This document shows, piece by piece, positions 39,401 to 51,400 of a stretch of 64,000 bases of DNA (position 1 is the stretch's first letter; each line of letters begins with the position of its first letter). The notes beneath the pieces are model-generated. The model had not been told where the DNA came from, ran no database searches, and saw only the letters and a program-made list of their open reading frames with translations. The position numbers were made by a program, and so were the translations under genes. This stretch comes from Antedon mediterranea (lineage: Eukaryota > Echinodermata > Crinoidea > Comatulida > Antedonidae), in the NCBI RefSeq assembly GCF_964355755.1, contig NC_092673.1:19535001-19599000 (forward strand). The letters are read 5' to 3'.

Positions 39401-42400
39401 AATAACATCACACTTCCCAACATCAAAACCACTATGAGAAAAAACATGATTATATTTAGACAATAGGTTAGTCACTTGTTGAGTTTCCACACAATCAAGG
39501 TTACCGTTGATAATTACCCCAGGCGGTAACTGCTGGCTCTCAGAATTTAACTCAGTACCACAAAAAGAATTAGAATAAGAGTGATTAATGTCATATAACT
39601 TACGCACAGAACCGACGGATACAAGTCGACTTTGGGTGTGGTCACTAAACTTACAATCATCAATATCAGATTTTACACTACCGTCAACAATTTCTGAATG
39701 TGAATCACAAGGAATAGTAACATCAGAATGTTGCAAAGAAACTAAGATACTTGATTCATCCTCATCTACTTGCAAAAGAATTTCAGCCTTTCTATTCCAT
39801 GGAGCATCAACATGAGTAGCGGTTACATGTGAAAGATCACGTAATAAATGGAACCCTTGTAATTCGCGTAAAATGTTACACCCAATCAAAACAGGATATT
39901 CATTACTATGATTAGTTACAGTGACAGCATCTGAAACTACCAAAAAACTACCAGTTAACTTTTGTTCACCTATAACAATGGGAATTTCTACATATCCTTC
40001 GATTGGAACCTCCACCCCACAAACACCGATAACATTCATGAAAAGCCCATTAACAGATCCCAGCTCTCCAACAATTGACTTTAATTGCTTATTATAGACC
40101 GATGACGGAATTATTGAAGCTTCAGCCCCTGTATCCAAGATACAACCTAACTCAGTTGAGCCTATTCTAAGGATAGTACATGGACTTCTGGCTACTAATT
40201 TATCTACTAAAACAACATCGGAACATTTCAAGGATTGGACGTTAGACATATTTCCATTATTGTCCGTGGCAACAACAGGGATATGAACTTCACGTTCAAC
40301 ATTACCAGTTGGAATTGGATGATTGGTTTGTGACTTAGAAACAGTATTAATTATATCCTGAGTAGGCGTATCTGAAGCACTACGTTGGATACCCGGAGTA
40401 TTAGAATTACTACTACGATTCTTATGTGGACATGCATATGAATAATGACCTCTTCCTCTACAAAACCAACACAACCCAGAAGGTATTTCACAATCAGATT
40501 TGGTATGACCATTTTTACCGCAATTGTAACATTTTAAAGGACCTGTAGAATGTTGATTAAACTTAGGTGGACTAGATATAAATTGGGAACGCTGAATTTC
40601 GCTAATTTGTTTCTTTAATGCTTGCAATTCTCGCTTTACTTCTGATAGTTCTGAGGGCCGTTCATTACATTCTACGCCATGTGCACGCGGATTTGTCCTA
40701 ACAATATCAACTTTATACAACTCAAGAACTTCTTCGCGCATATCAAAAAAAGATTTTCCTCTAAAAGCTAGCTCAATGCGACGTAATTCACGCTTAACTG
40801 TAGGATCACGAACACCGTCCACTAAACGCTGCTTTAAAGTAGTATCTTGAAGATGTCTCAAAGCGGATTGCTCAGAGGTATAAGACGCTTCAACAAGTTG
40901 GGAGTACAGTTTCATTAAAGAAAGGCTATATTCAGCCAAAGTTTCACCCGGTAACAATTGCCTAGAATAAAATGCTGAACTATATGATGCAACAGAATCC
41001 TCTGATTTAAAAGCGAGTTCTAAAATTCTTATAGCCGCTTTCACATTCTTCCCATTTTCACACATACTCATACTGCATTTAACCTCATCCTTCGCACAGC
41101 CACCAAGATGACTAATCAGGGTATCGTATCGATCATCATCGCCCAACGAATAATGATCACAATAAATTCGAAAATCTTCAAGCCATTCTTTTAACGTAAG
41201 GTCCCCGGGAGACCTTGGAACACCCTTAAATTTTACTAACTTAATCGGAGGAGCTTTCTGAACCGAAACGCCTTTTAAAACATTAGTTAATGCCGCAATC
41301 ACATCATTAACGCCATCGCCGCTTGCAGTTGCTTCAGATTTAGATTGGCCTAGCGACATTGCAGAAGGTGAATTTGTGACAATATTATAGTAACTATAAA
41401 TACTTTAAACACTACAATAAACAGAGCTTCAATACAAAAAACAAGTATCGTAAATGTAATACAAAAGTAACAATATTTCATATAAGGTAAGTATAAGCAT
41501 CAATTCACAATATCATCTTAAATAAAAACACACTGCCATGTCCATCGAAACAAAGATTCTGTAATATTATTATATAAAACCATACACCTTCCGTTCTAAA
41601 ATTAAATTAAGTTAATTAATCTTATCTGTCCAATACTCCTTGTCTTATGCACGATCCAGGGTTTGGTAAAACAATTGTTGAAAATACACAAGGCAATCCT
41701 CCTTCAGGAATGCTTGAAACGTTGCATCCATCCTGTCCGTGACGCCAATTTGTCGTGGTTCGGGAATCCTTAATATTGATTTGCTAGGTTTAGACCATTA
41801 AGGTTTGGTTTGTGAAGCCATGTATCCCATGCAACGAAACAATACGCAAAATGAGGCTGTATTTACTCTGTATCGTTTATTTTTCTAAACAGGAACAACA
41901 AACCCTGTATAAAACAACGTCATAATTATTATGCATCAGCAGTGTAATATAATTCAACAATAAAAACAATCACAAGCAAGCTTACTACAATATGGTCACT
42001 TCACTAATTATCAATTAGTATTACTGTATATAACATTTAACGAACTTATACCTGGATCCAATACACCAATTTCATACTACTAATCACGTCAACCTGGTAA
42101 GTTATCCAATTAACTTCAACATGGTATGTTATACAACTAACTTCAACATGTATGCTATCTAATAAGACAAAGCTGTATATCAAAGAGAAATTATTAAACA
42201 GTGAATTCATGGTCATTACAAATAATGAACGATAACAACTTAACTCGGTTATGCACATGGAGTAATACTGTAAAACATTATGGTTGTATAGAAAATATCT
42301 ACTCACAGTATTGGCGAGAATCCACACTTTTAAAGAAATACAGTATATAACATGTCTTACTCAGACAACAACTAAAACAACTTCTGCAGAACCAACGCTC

Positions 42401-45400
42401 ACGCAGCCTATTCAATATAATCATTCACCTGATATGCAAATACGCCCGCGAATACCAGTAGTGAACAATAGCAATGCAATGCAATATATTGCGCCACCAA
42501 TAATGTAGATATAAGAAACTTCGGAAGCTTTCCGATCCATTACACCCCGTAATGGAAATATAATGGATGACACTGTGGGTTTATATAGACAGGCACATGG
42601 AATAAAGCTGCCTGTGCACTCTCGATCCTTAAGGAACCCATATGGATTTGCCAAAATGAACCAAGGGTAACTTCTGAATTCTGTTTATTGGAGATACATG
42701 GCTCAAAAGAAAGACATTGTACTGTATAGTAATAGTATTATTCCCCTTCCACACCTCTTTGAATTAAATCTGCCCTGATAGGCTCTTTGTAAAGGCTTTC
42801 AAGGCAATAATCACACTTGTATTTTTCAAACAGTATAATCTATTAGATTGAATAAAAATATCTATTATAAACAATTTGCCGTTAGAAATTTCTATGCCAT
42901 GTCGTTATTTAGATGAGAAAAACAGGTCAAAGGTTAAAATTACAGAAAAATAGGTGTTTAAGTCACTTTTTTAAAAAAATGTTGCATTATGTAAAGTATA
43001 AACATATATATTGTGAACAATTTGACACAAAAATTGGCTCCTTACGACAAATATTTATTAATGTTTTTATAACCTTATTCAATTATGTCAAAGGTTAATA
43101 ACCACACTTCCGGTCATTTCCAAGCAATATCATCTGTTATACTGAATATAAATGTATGTCTTGGGAACAATTTGCTCCTATTTTTAATTCTCTCCGACCT
43201 GCCGTTACTTAGATATAGCAAAAAGATGTCAAAGGTCAAAATTGCTAACAATGGGGTTTCCGGTCAATTTTTCAAAGAAAGTTCTGTTAGAGCTATTATA
43301 AACATATACATTGTGAACAATTTGACACTAAATTATCTCACTACGTCCAGAATTTCCAGAGATATAGCATGTTTTTATATTGGTCAATTTTGAACTTTGA
43401 CCCCTTATATCTCGAAAACGCTTCCTATCCTGATCGATTACCTTCCATATTCGTAATCTACGTAAAATTCTGGTCTAGAAAAGTTGGATGGCAATTTGTC
43501 CCCTTTCGGGTGGTGATATCCCCCCTCCTGCCACCGGACTATTCCAAATGAGCTGCATGCATTTACATATTTGAAACCTAACCATTTTGATTTTAATTGT
43601 GGTTAGAAATCATTTACTTCTTCATTTCATTTTTAATTGAACAAAGATAAATGTTTTTTAAACTAATCTTTTTTTTTTTGACAGGAAATGTATCAACATC
43701 ATTGGACCAATCTCCAGTTCATATTATCTTACATCCTGTCAGTTTATTCTCATAGTCGTATTGTGGAAGAAGATGAAGAGAATGAAGTTCACAAACCAAC
43801 TATCCTTATTGTGGGTACACATAAGGGTAAGCTTGGTAAGACTGAAAAAGAACAAAATTATGAGGTTAATACTTACATTATTAAAATTAGCAATCATTTC
43901 TGTTCTAAAAGCTAATGTAAAGAAACTAGCTACTAGAATACTGTATCGAATACATACATATCAAAAGTTCTTATATGACTGTATTCTATACAGTACTCTA
44001 ATAGGACTTGAAGTATTTAGATATTATTTATTTAAAAAAAAACAGTTTTTACCCCATGTTTTCATTTATTTAAATTGTTTACAACCAGGCAAAGAAGGCC
44101 TTTAAAATGATTCGAGATGCAATTAAACAGAAAGAGTTTCAAAAAAATGTGTACAACGTATATTTTGCTGTTGAAAACAGCCAAGAAACTACAGATAAGA
44201 GCTTTAGTGATCTTAGAAAAGTTATTGATGACCTTATGACTGCTTTAGAGAAAGAAGTTCCTTTAAAGTGGATGCGTTTTCGATGTGATCTACATGATCT
44301 AAGGAGAAAAAAACATTTTTCTTTGTGTCCAGTTGAAGAGGTAAATTTAATTGGCATCATTCCTCAGTGTTTTGTTTTCAGAATAGAAATATGTTGGAAA
44401 TAGTAGTATTTAAAAAAGTATAAACAAAAGACTCTACCCACTATTATATATAACTACAGTACTATATAATAATATTGATTATATTTTTGTCATATTTCCA
44501 TCTTCACTGCTCTAAATCTGAATGGTAAAATAATGTTAATGTAATATAATATAAATAATATAATCCTATCCATGCTGTTATGGTTTCCTATCTGAAAAAA
44601 TCATGAGAGCAATTACATCGGCCTAGTATTTTTTATGGAATATTTGCATTGCAACACTGACAATTACATTCTGTGAGAAAAATTGCAGTTACGTTTCCCC
44701 CATCCTGAGAGAGACGTTTTCCTTCAGATCCAAAGTTATGCAGTACATGTTATCAAGTAAATTTCAAAACATTTCAGGCTGTAAAGGACAAAACTAATGA
44801 TGTAAATGTATACCTACCTTTGGTTTCATATTTTTGATATTTTAGTTGTATCTGAATAGTAAACAATTTTTTCTTTAGCTCAAAATGCTGGCAAGTAAGA
44901 ATGGTATTGCAGATGAAAAAAAACAATCCTTTCTTCTAAACTTTTTGTACGATCTTGGTGAAATTGTTTACAGGCCTGACAACAAATTATTGAAAGATAA
45001 AGCGGTGTTAGATCCGATGCAGCTGGTTGAAATTGTTACTGCTTTTGTAACGGTCATTCCACCAGAATTTCCAGTAAGTAGTCTCATGAAAATGTTAATG
45101 CAGTGTTTTTTTAGGAAATAATAGAGGTACATTTGAATTCCTATAGGTGCTGTAGTATCAAAAGCAATGTCTGACAGTTTCCTTAATTTAACATTGAGGG
45201 GTATATTGTATATTAGATTTAAACCATGTCATTGCATCTACAAGTCTTTATACATGTGCCTCCCTTTAGACTCTAAATTGTTTGATAATAATAATAATAA
45301 TTAATAAACACAAAATACTAAGTATGGCTAATTGGTGGTGTTTTTTAGCCGGCCACGTATATCGATGCGTTTGATAAGCTTGACAAGGGCATACTGGAAG

Positions 45401-48400
45401 AAAAGTTGTTGCGAAAATTATGGAAAGAGCGTAAAGTTGACGATGGAAAGAATTTTGAGTTTCTTGTAGCACTGATGATTCAATTAGGTTTTATTTGTGA
45501 GAGGAAGACAACCAGCAGCCGAGATGTGGCAAGTACATCTACAGTAGGTTTTGTTCAGTTATCTTTTCTAACATGTTTTGTATGCAAGATTATGTAAACA
45601 AAAATTGTTTTGGTAATAATAATTGGTGAAATTTTACATAAAATTTCAAAATATTTGTAGGGTTCGGACATATTTTGATTAAACTATCTACTGAAAGATG
45701 TTTTTAACATATACAGGATATGATATTTAATTTTCTAAAAAAAATCTGAATGCAATTTTACAAATCAACAATTTCAGGAATCTGTTGAAAAGCGCTCATT
45801 CTTTACGCCTTGCTTTCAAGACATCAAGTGAAGTGAAACCAGTGCCTGATGATTCACAATCTATCAGTGTCTATTACGACTTTAAGGGATATCTGCCAGA
45901 TGTTTTGTTTCCATATATGATTATTGATTTCCTCAACAAATTTCAAAAGAAAGGAGTTGACCCAATACTCTTGTATAACCATGCTGAACTTTACTTCAAC
46001 CAAGATCATCATGTGACCTTATCTCTTGTCAAATTTGTGACTACGGAGGATGAAAGAAAGTTCTTGTTAAAGGTACTGTATCATATATTTTCTTGTGATT
46101 AAGTCATAATCTAACTTAAGGATAAACTCAAATTCAGATATTAAAACATGAAAACTTTTTTTTTCAGGTGACTATTAAAAGAACAAATGCTCCTAATGAA
46201 GCAAGTAATTTAGAACCCTCTTCTGAAGCATGTAAAGAAGTATGTTATTTCAGTTTATATCAGTTTTTAAAACTATATCATTTTTTTATAGATATTTTTG
46301 TTGATTTGGTTTTTTGTAATTATGACATAGTTTAAAATAACTTAAATATTTAAAATCATGTTTGTGTAGTTTACTTGATGTGTAATATAATTTTTAATTT
46401 TTATTGATATACATTATTAATTGAATATTAAATTGATTATTGACAATTGATTTATAAAAACAATACATCTTTAACAAATTAATGATATAATCTTAATATT
46501 ATATCAATTTAAAATACAAACAACTTAAAGTACAGTTATCAAAACTAGTTATGAGTGATTTTTACTGAAATGTAGATGCAAATCAATAGCATGCCTACAC
46601 ACTCTGAATTTTTATTATTTTTAGTTTTTATATGGTCATGAATCTTGACCTCAATGCCTGCAATTTAATAAAACTTTATAAACAATAATGAGGTTTATTG
46701 TTAATGGTGACAGATCTTATGGTAAAGATTTTGTTACATTTGTGACAAACTATGTAAAATGTGGATAGTAGTGATAATTCACCTTAACTTTAAGATTTAT
46801 TTTAATTATTATTGTTTTACTTTTTCCTTTTGTATTGTAAATGTTTAGTAAACATTTTAAAAACGTGTGCTACATTGTTTATGTGTTTATTGCATGTTTT
46901 TGAAAATTAACCTTCAATTAATATTTGTAGGTTTTGTTAACGATCCAGAAGTCATTTGAACCTTCTAAAGATGGTGGTAGAAGAGGGATTCAATATGAGA
47001 GATGCATACTTTGTGATGTATGTAGTGATGGATCAGAAAAGAAGCACATTCAAAATCTTGGTGATTTCCAGGACGAGAAGTTGCCATGCACCAAAACTAG
47101 AAAGTATTTGAGGATGGATGTTGCACGTTACAAGCGGCTATTTGGAGGTAAGAGTAATAACAGAGACAGCAAGTTTGATTTTATTTTATTAATTGTTTGA
47201 CCAATAAACAAAGATAAAGTCAAAGGTACAGACTGTTAATCTGTAATTATATGAGTCAGCAGAAAAATAAGTATAAATAATTAAATGTATGTAAAGAATT
47301 AACAGATAAAATATGGAGAAAAACCTAAATATTAAATAAATAAAATTAAGTATAAAATACATTTCTGTAGAAGTCAGTAGAAAATATAAGATCTGGGAGA
47401 CACCATCTAAATCAGCAACAGTAGCTTGATATATTGACCTTTTCACTGCGTGTACCAGGTAGGCCTATAAACAAATGTTGTTGAACTTAGACTGTGTATA
47501 CCTGTCGTTACCATGTATATAGGAAAAACAATTATTTAATCGTATTTGCCTATAATATGTAGCACCCTCTGTAGTTTTCGATAATTTTGAAGATATTTGC
47601 AATTCATTAAAACTATTTACAAGATGCGTCCTCTATATTTGTTAATATCGTCTTGAAATTTGTTGTAACTTGCACCCTCTATCACATGTTTAGTCATTTC
47701 GACCTTGGAAAGTTGTATTTTAGCTAATAGGGCAATATCATGTTTATCGTAACATGCAAACAAAATTTTGAATAATCATTACTTACAATTTTTGTGGAAA
47801 ATGTTATTTTTCTACAAAAAAACCCCAAACAAAATCGTTGATGTATACACATCTGGAAGAAATGATACAGAAATTGTTAAAAGGTTAAATTTTTGCTAAG
47901 TTGATTTTTATTAAATAAGTAAAGAGTTTTGATTTTAATTTCAGAATCAAACCACTGGCATAAATTTGCAGCTGTGGCAGCAGTTTCAGTAGCAGTTTTT
48001 GCAGTATTGATAGGTTGTGGTATACCAGCAGGAATTGCTGGTGTTGTAACTCTGCTGCTGGTAGCAGCCTGGTGTATTTACAAAATGGATGTCTTATATT
48101 ATTACACAAGAATATTTGGCGGTAAGATTAATTAATGTAGACATCAAGTTTAATTTTATTAGGTTATATGCATTATCATGCATGTAACCTTATTGATTTT
48201 GTTAGAATCTTTTTTTATTTATTTATTCTTTCCTTAGCACTGTCCGTCAATTATTTTGAGATCAATTTCATCTAGCCACGTAAATTTTCCAGAGTATATT
48301 CGTTATGGCCAGGAATCGATGTGATTCTCTTTTCACGGTGCGCAATCAAATATTTAGCAAAATCACGTTTGGAATCTTTACCCGTTACCCGTTATTCCAT

Positions 48401-51400
48401 AAATACCTCCTCATTAATCGATCATATTTTAGTAAATTTTCCTGATCGAACAATTCAATCGGGTACTTTAAATATGGGTTTGAGTGACCATGTAGTTATC
48501 TACTGTACTAGAAAGATTAAACGAACAAAGCTGGGTATACATAATACTATTAAAATAAGATCAATGAAAACATACAGTAAAGAAATGCTACTAACGAAAC
48601 TAATGCTACAAATTGGAGTCCTATCATTAATTGTAATAATGTAAACAAATGTTGGAATAAATTTAAATATATTTTTCTTAATACCCTAGATAGTATCGCC
48701 CCCACTAAACAAATCCGAATTAAATCGCAAACCGAACCTTGGATGACCGAAAAGATTCTTAGTGATATACACATAAGAGACAAATTCTTGTATGCATACA
48801 AGAAAGACACAAACAACAACAAATTGTATAGGAAGTACACTGCCCTTAGAAATAAACTCATTAAAGATGTAAGAAAAGGTAAGTCCAACCATTTTAAAAA
48901 TAAAGTTAATCAACATAAAAATGACCCTAAGACCTTATGGAAACATCTAGGTAAACTTGGATTTAGAGCATCTAAGTCAAATTCAAAAATTGTTCTAGAA
49001 TAAAATGGTATTTTATACCATGACTCCTCAAAAGTGTCAAATATAATAAATATCTTTTTCACTAATATCTCTAAATCATTAACGAACAAACTAAAACCAT
49101 CTTCAGGTAAATATAACGTATCATCCTCAAAATTAAAAGACTATTATGTAAATAAAGGTATGAATCCAGGAAATTTTGTTCTAAAAACCGTTTCTGACGA
49201 CTATACTTCTAAATTACTAGAGCAGCTTAACCCTTCCAAAGGAACAGGTCTGGACTCTGTCCCAACTAAATTTCTGAAGGATGGCGCAAGTGTGCTAAAA
49301 ATCCCCTTGACGCATATCATCAACACATCAATTACAACGGGTGTGTTCCCGGACGAATTAAAGCATGCCAGGGTTAAGCCCCTCTATAAAAAGAATGATA
49401 GAAAAGATGTCGGAAATTACCGGCCAATCAGTATATTACCTTTGTATCTAAGATACTAGAGTCTGTTGTTAACTCCCAATTACAAAATTATCTTAATGAA
49501 AATAACATTATAAATGTTTACCAATCCGGATTTCGGGGTAAATACTCAACGGAAACGTGTCTTATTCATTTACAAGACACAATAAAAGCTGAATCAAGTA
49601 AAGGAAACATAACAGGCATGGTCCTAATAGATGTGAAAAAAGCATTTGATTCAGTTAATCATAATATTCTATGCAAGAAATTGGAACTTATAGGTGCAAA
49701 TACTAACACGATATCATGGTTCGAATCATATCTTGAAAATAGGAAGCAAACGGTAGATATAAATAAGTACTTTCTCTCAACCACTGACCATAAATTGTGG
49801 AGTCCCTCAAGGTAGCATCCTGGGACCTACACTTTTCCTTTGTTACATAAAATGACGTACCTCTGATTGCCAGTGGTACCGACGCACGGCATATTTCTAA
49901 GACTCTCTCTGACAATCTTGTGTCATGTAATGAATGGTTCAATGACAATAAACTGTCTATCCATCCAGACAAAACCGAGTCCATACTTTTCGGCACCAGA
50001 AAGAAACTTAAAAGTTCATCTGGATTGTTTAATGTCACTTTCAATGATAAAGATATCACTCAAAAGTCGTGCGTCAAATACCTTGGTTGTCTCCTTGACA
50101 ATAACTTAAGTGGTACATCAATGGCGCAAAGTACAATTAAACAAATCAACTCTAGGTTAAAATTTCTTTACCGTAATGTAAAATGCTTAAATAATCAAAC
50201 TAGAAAAATTCTCTGTAACGCTCTCATTCAAAGTCACCCCGATTACGGATCCACCTCATGGTTTGACGGACTTACTAAGGACCTTAAAATTAAATTACAA
50301 ACAGCACAAAATAAAGCTGTAAGGTTTATTTTAGGAAGAGGCAATCGATCACACGTTGGTGAATATGAACTAAATGTTGTTGGTTATTTGAATGTAACAA
50401 ACAGAGTAAAATTGTTACAACTTGTACATGTTCATAAAATATATTACGGAACATCCATCCCATATATGTATCCATATTTTGTCAAATTAAGTACCGCCCA
50501 TAAACATGAAACCAGATCCAGAAAACATAACTTTCAAATCCCTCGCCTAAATGGTGTTGGACAAACCAGCTTCTATTACAACGGAATAAAAAACTGGAAT
50601 TCTCTTCCAGATTGTATAAAGGCCACAACCTCTACTAAGCTGTTTAAACACAAAGTCAATGAATATTTTAAGAATGTTACATAATGTTTCTTTTTGTTTC
50701 TTTCTTATGAAATTTCGTTTAAATAACTTTTTATAAAGATGTCAATTTGTCTCAGTTAAATGTACATAAGGACTTAGATGGAAATAAGTTACACTAAAAA
50801 TGTGAGACTTTATCTAATTATCCTTGGTTCATTTTGTTCTGTTTCCATTGTTTGACACCTTCTGTTTTTTTGTACTTTTCTGGTGTTGTCTTTTGAATTT
50901 GATGTACTGTCTTTTTTATAATGTATTATGTATGGACCAAATAAATTCAATCAATCAATCTTATCTTCACAAGCATGTATCATAATAAATTTGGTACTCA
51001 TAAATTTCAGGTCATATTTCATCATATGGCGATACAATTACGTGCGTAGCACATATAGCTCTTAAAATTTTCAAAATTTTCAAAATTTATTTTCCATGAA
51101 ATTAGAGTATGTTTTAAGCAATTTTAAGTATTTAAAAAATTGTCATGAGTGCACAGATTCTTGCACTCGCACTGCGTGTAAAACATTTTACAACCTTTCT
51201 TTAATAATTTTCACCTTTCAACCCGAAATTGCGTAATACAAGCAAGCGGGACAGGCTACGTATGTGTAAGTTAACAAAATAGTGTATGTGTGTATTATTA
51301 CTGGTCCTCAAGTTTAACTGGAAATTCGGATTAGGCCTTCCACGGACCCACGGCAGCCAGCAGTGCAGTGCCTACCAGATCAGCCAACCGGGAGACGATC

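Larger units (their letters stand above)
36093..42544 (-). mobile_element. Ty3/gypsy LTR retrotransposon
   Basis: Two 788-bp direct repeats bound a minus-strand gag-pol. A purine-rich tract (AAGCGGGGAAAT) precedes the 3' LTR, which starts TGTAATGG, and a possible primer-binding site (TTGGCGTCACGGACAGG) lies about 10 bases after the 5' LTR. Only about three LTR differences are visible, so insertion is recent. An internal deletion and frame change make the copy defective. Confidence 0.9.
34179..43540. mobile_element. Non-autonomous TIR element with TA target site, hosting a gypsy element
   Basis: Arms of about 160 bp at 34179-34337 and 43381-43540 are close inverted repeats starting GTCCGGTGGCAGGAG, with TA on both outer sides. 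Subterminal copies of aaggggtcaaagttcaaaat recur (about 34310, 34780). Removing the nested gypsy element (6.45 kb) leaves about 2.9 kb with no transposase frame. TA duplication suggests mobilisation by a Tc1/mariner-type or similar transposase. The class is inference. Confidence 0.75.

Noticed and set aside
36382-42508. Paired short frames in both LTRs (36382..36844 and 42046..42508)
   Set aside because: They are chance frames in non-coding LTR sequence, duplicated because the LTRs are nearly identical.
43827-43832. Donor gtaagc as the end of Roco exon 17
   Set aside because: It matches the donor consensus but leaves phase 1, which brings an immediate TAA in exon 18; the later gttaat site keeps the frame and family-like sequence.
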